Source: Bacteroidales bacterium
GTDB taxonomy: Bacteria > Bacteroidota > Bacteroidia > Bacteroidales > Paludibacteraceae
Length of the DNA stretch: 55,178 nt
Direction of reading: 5' to 3'
NCBI GenBank assembly: GCA_015061115.1
Contig: SUXE01000021.1
Coordinates: forward strand, 1 to 55,178
Positions within the stretch are counted from its first letter, which is position 1. Every line of letters starts with the position of its first letter. This document shows, one piece after another, positions 53,498 to 55,178 of the stretch. The notes under the pieces were generated by a model. That model was not told where the DNA came from. It made no database searches and saw nothing but the letters and a program-made list of their open reading frames with translations. The position numbers and the translations under genes are program-made.

Positions 53498-54490
53498 TTA
53501 TAGATTTGGATTCATTGTCTTCCACTCTGATACAGGTGGGATGATACCAAGAGTTACAAGTTCATCACGCATCTTCTGTAGGTGCTCGTAAGACTTAGCA
53601 AGATCAGCCATCTCCTCAGCAGTACCTGAAGGAGCTGTGAAGCTAACACCATTCTTGTCGATCTTTGAAGGCATAGCCATCATTACGTTCTTGAAACCGC
53701 ACTTGTCGCAGTTTACATAGCAACCTGCAGGCCATGTGAACTCAGCACCACCCATAGCACCTTCGATCATCTTAACTGCCTGGTAAGCTGGGCTCTGGAA
53801 TGAAGAACGACCACGAAGCTTGATGATTGCAGAACCACCCTGGATAGTAGCCTGCTTGATCTCTGCCCAACGGTCAGCTGGGATATTGTACTCAGAAAGT
53901 GGCTTGCCAGCAACCTTTGCCTTTGAAGCAAATACTGCCATCTGCTCACCGTGACCACCGTAAGTGTAGCAATCAGTTACCTGATCCTGCTGTACACCAC
54001 ACTGCATTGCAATCTGCTGCTGTAGACGAGTTGAGTCAAGAGCAGCAAGAGAAGTCAACTGATTTGGCTTCAAACCTGAGTGGATAAGCGCTGTAAGAGC
54101 TGTTACGTCAGCTGGGTTGAAGATAACAACTACATGCTTTACATCTGGGCAATACTTCTTGATATTGTCACCAAACTCAGCAGCGATCTGGCAGTTACCC
54201 TTCAACAAATCCTCACGAGTCATACCCTCCTTACGTGGAGCTCCACCAGAAGAGATGATATACTTAGCACCAGTGAATGCCTCTGCTGGATTAGTAGTCC
54301 AAGAGATGTTTGCACCTGGGAATGCGCAGTGAGCCATCTCGTCAGCAACACCATGCACACCTGGCTCGAAGATATCATATAGACAGATGTTTGGAGTCAA
54401 ACCAAGCATAAGTACAGACTGAACCATGTTAGAGCCGATTGCACCACCAGCACCTACGATAACAAGTTTCTCGTTAGTTAAAAAAGCCAT
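53498..54490 (-). CDS. mdh: Malate dehydrogenase, lactate/malate dehydrogenase family
   Basis: This NAD-dependent enzyme interconverts malate and oxaloacetate. The 330-residue protein has the dinucleotide-binding motif GAGGAIGS at 13-20, the substrate loop arginines at 86 and 92, Asn125, Arg155 in LDSTRLQ and the catalytic His180 in YGGHGEQM. This matches the malate dehydrogenase form common in Bacteroidales; a lactate-type activity cannot be excluded by eye. A TATATTTG box on the minus strand (54548-54541) precedes it. Confidence 0.9.
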   Translation of the reverse strand: MAFLTNEKLVIVGAGGAIGSNMVQSVLMLGLTPNICLYDIFEPGVHGVADEMAHCAFPGANISWTTNPAEAFTGAKYIISSGGAPRKEGMTREDLLKGNCQIAAEFGDNIKKYCPDVKHVVVIFNPADVTALTALIHSGLKPNQLTSLAALDSTRLQQQIAMQCGVQQDQVTDCYTYGGHGEQMAVFASKAKVAGKPLSEYNIPADRWAEIKQATIQGGSAIIKLRGRSSFQSPAYQAVKMIEGAMGGAEFTWPAGCYVNCDKCGFKNVMMAMPSKIDKNGVSFTAPSGTAEEMADLAKSYEHLQKMRDELVTLGIIPPVSEWKTMNPNL

Positions 54491-54540
54491 AACTTTATAT
54501 TTTATTGTTTATTAATATTTCCTTTTTCTGAAATGTAGTG

Positions 54541-54548
54541 CAAATATA
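54541..54548 (-). promoter_or_regulatory. -7 box of mdh
   Basis: TATATTTG on the minus strand, about 50 nt upstream of the start codon; no clear -33 element. Confidence 0.4.
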
Positions 54549-54642
54549 ATAAATTTAGGAAGAGAAAGGATAAAAAAAATATACATAATTTTGAACAAAA
54601 GTTTGATTTAATTGACAAACGTAAGATGTGTAGATTTTTTCG

Positions 54643-54650
54643 TAACTTTG
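54643..54650 (+). promoter_or_regulatory. -7 box of the small lipoprotein gene
   Basis: TAACTTTG matches TAnnTTTG, 37 nt upstream of the ATG at 54688. Confidence 0.4.
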
Positions 54651-54687
54651 TATCAGAAACTATAAAACAAAGACAACATATAAAATT

Positions 54688-55014
54688 ATGAATACAGTTA
54701 AATTCTTGCTATTTACATTAATCTCAGTTGCTGCATTTTCCTCTTGCGAAGACAAACGTGTCAGTCAGGGAAGAGATGCTTATATGCGTTTTTACAAAAA
54801 CTACCTTCCTAATCCTAACTCTTTGAAGGTGAAAAAGGAAACATATACAATAGGAAAAAGAAATGAAGTCAAATGGATTTTGGACATTCAGACAAATGAC
54901 ATATATGGCAATCTTACTGATGTACAGGATTCTTTCATTACCACAGGCAACAGAGTATTTAAAATCAATGAAATGGTAATATACGACGACGGGAAAATGA
55001 ATAGGATTTACTGA
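54688..55014 (+). CDS. Small predicted lipoprotein of unknown function
   Basis: The 108-residue protein has a lipoprotein signal (AAFSSC, lipid-modified Cys20) and a short mature domain of about 88 residues rich in charged and beta-forming stretches (SLKVKKETYTIGKRNEVKW). I do not recognise a family. It has its own promoter box and terminator and so is a single-gene unit, divergent from mdh. Confidence 0.75.
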   Translation: MNTVKFLLFTLISVAAFSSCEDKRVSQGRDAYMRFYKNYLPNPNSLKVKKETYTIGKRNEVKWILDIQTNDIYGNLTDVQDSFITTGNRVFKINEMVIYDDGKMNRIY

Positions 55015-55106
55015 TTAACATACAGATCTTCCCTCTGATTCTTATAACTAGTAGGAAAACAAACTCATATTTTCTTTCTAGTTTATATTTCTCTTATTCA
55101 TACAAC

Positions 55107-55138
55107 AAAAAAGGTTGCGAATGTTCGCAACCTTTTTT
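55107..55138 (+). terminator. Terminator of the small lipoprotein gene
   Basis: Fifteen bases at 55107-55121 are complementary to 55124-55138 (A6 GGTTGCGAA and its complement), giving a strong hairpin with a T6 tail. It would work in both directions. Confidence 0.85.
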
Positions 55139-55178
55139 GTTATCACAACTTTAATATCATTATCGTCTAATCAATGTG

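Overview
The window looks like a chromosomal segment of a member of Bacteroidales (Bacteroidota). The evidence is repeated promoters of the Bacteroidota type (TTTG or TTG, about 19-20 bp, then TAnnTTTG), an almost complete lack of strong Shine-Dalgarno sites, three secreted proteins with a type A sorting domain of the type IX secretion system (T9SS), one giant protein with a type B (gliding-motility type) sorting domain, and a PorP/SprF partner. A GH44 glycanase and two secreted cysteine proteases suggest a polymer-degrading, probably gut or rumen lifestyle. The species cannot be named from sequence alone. No rRNA, tRNA, CRISPR array, transposase or integrase was found.

Layout. 1-2.7 kb: a CTCAACC heptamer repeat, a neurotransmitter:sodium symporter family transporter and a convergent mltG. 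2.9-9.65 kb: two tandem copies of one cassette. Each has a long conserved leader, a secreted protein with a tail-fibre-like C-terminus, a T9SS cysteine protease and a near-identical terminator. The protease is papain-like (C1) in copy 1 and streptopain-like (C10) in copy 2. 9.88-12.69 kb: a 2.6-kb three-gene insert (AbiEi-like regulator, AbiEii-like nucleotidyltransferase, metallophosphoesterase) flanked by 106-bp direct repeats. Each repeat carries the promoter and first codons of the next gene, an AlaX-like editing protein. 13.2-19.3 kb: aminotransferase, FtsX/LolE-type permease, GH44 glycanase, DUF4143-type ATPase. 19.6-25.6 kb: htpG, a voltage-gated-like K+ channel with a zinc ribbon, and two paralogous membrane J-domain proteins flanking a glycosyltransferase. 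25.9-27.2 kb: a DUF4253 protein and a gene remnant.

27.26-37.16 kb holds a four-gene operon on the minus strand, brxP-brxC-pglZ-brxL. This gene content is that of a type 4 BREX anti-phage system: a PAPS-reductase-like protein and no DNA methyltransferase. BrxC carries a domain resembling the divergent InlB B-repeat, which is normally found on surface proteins. BrxL is short and shows no Lon protease part. 37.8-50.2 kb: a small hypothetical gene, then porP/sprF translationally coupled to an approximately 3,700-residue repetitive T9SS type B protein. 50.4-55.1 kb: a candidate small RNA, argS, a secreted glycan-binding-like protein, mdh and a small lipoprotein.

The regions most worth following up are the twin leader/adhesin/protease cassettes, the nucleotidyltransferase-phosphoesterase island with its target-gene duplication, and the BREX type 4 operon with its unusual BrxC fusion.
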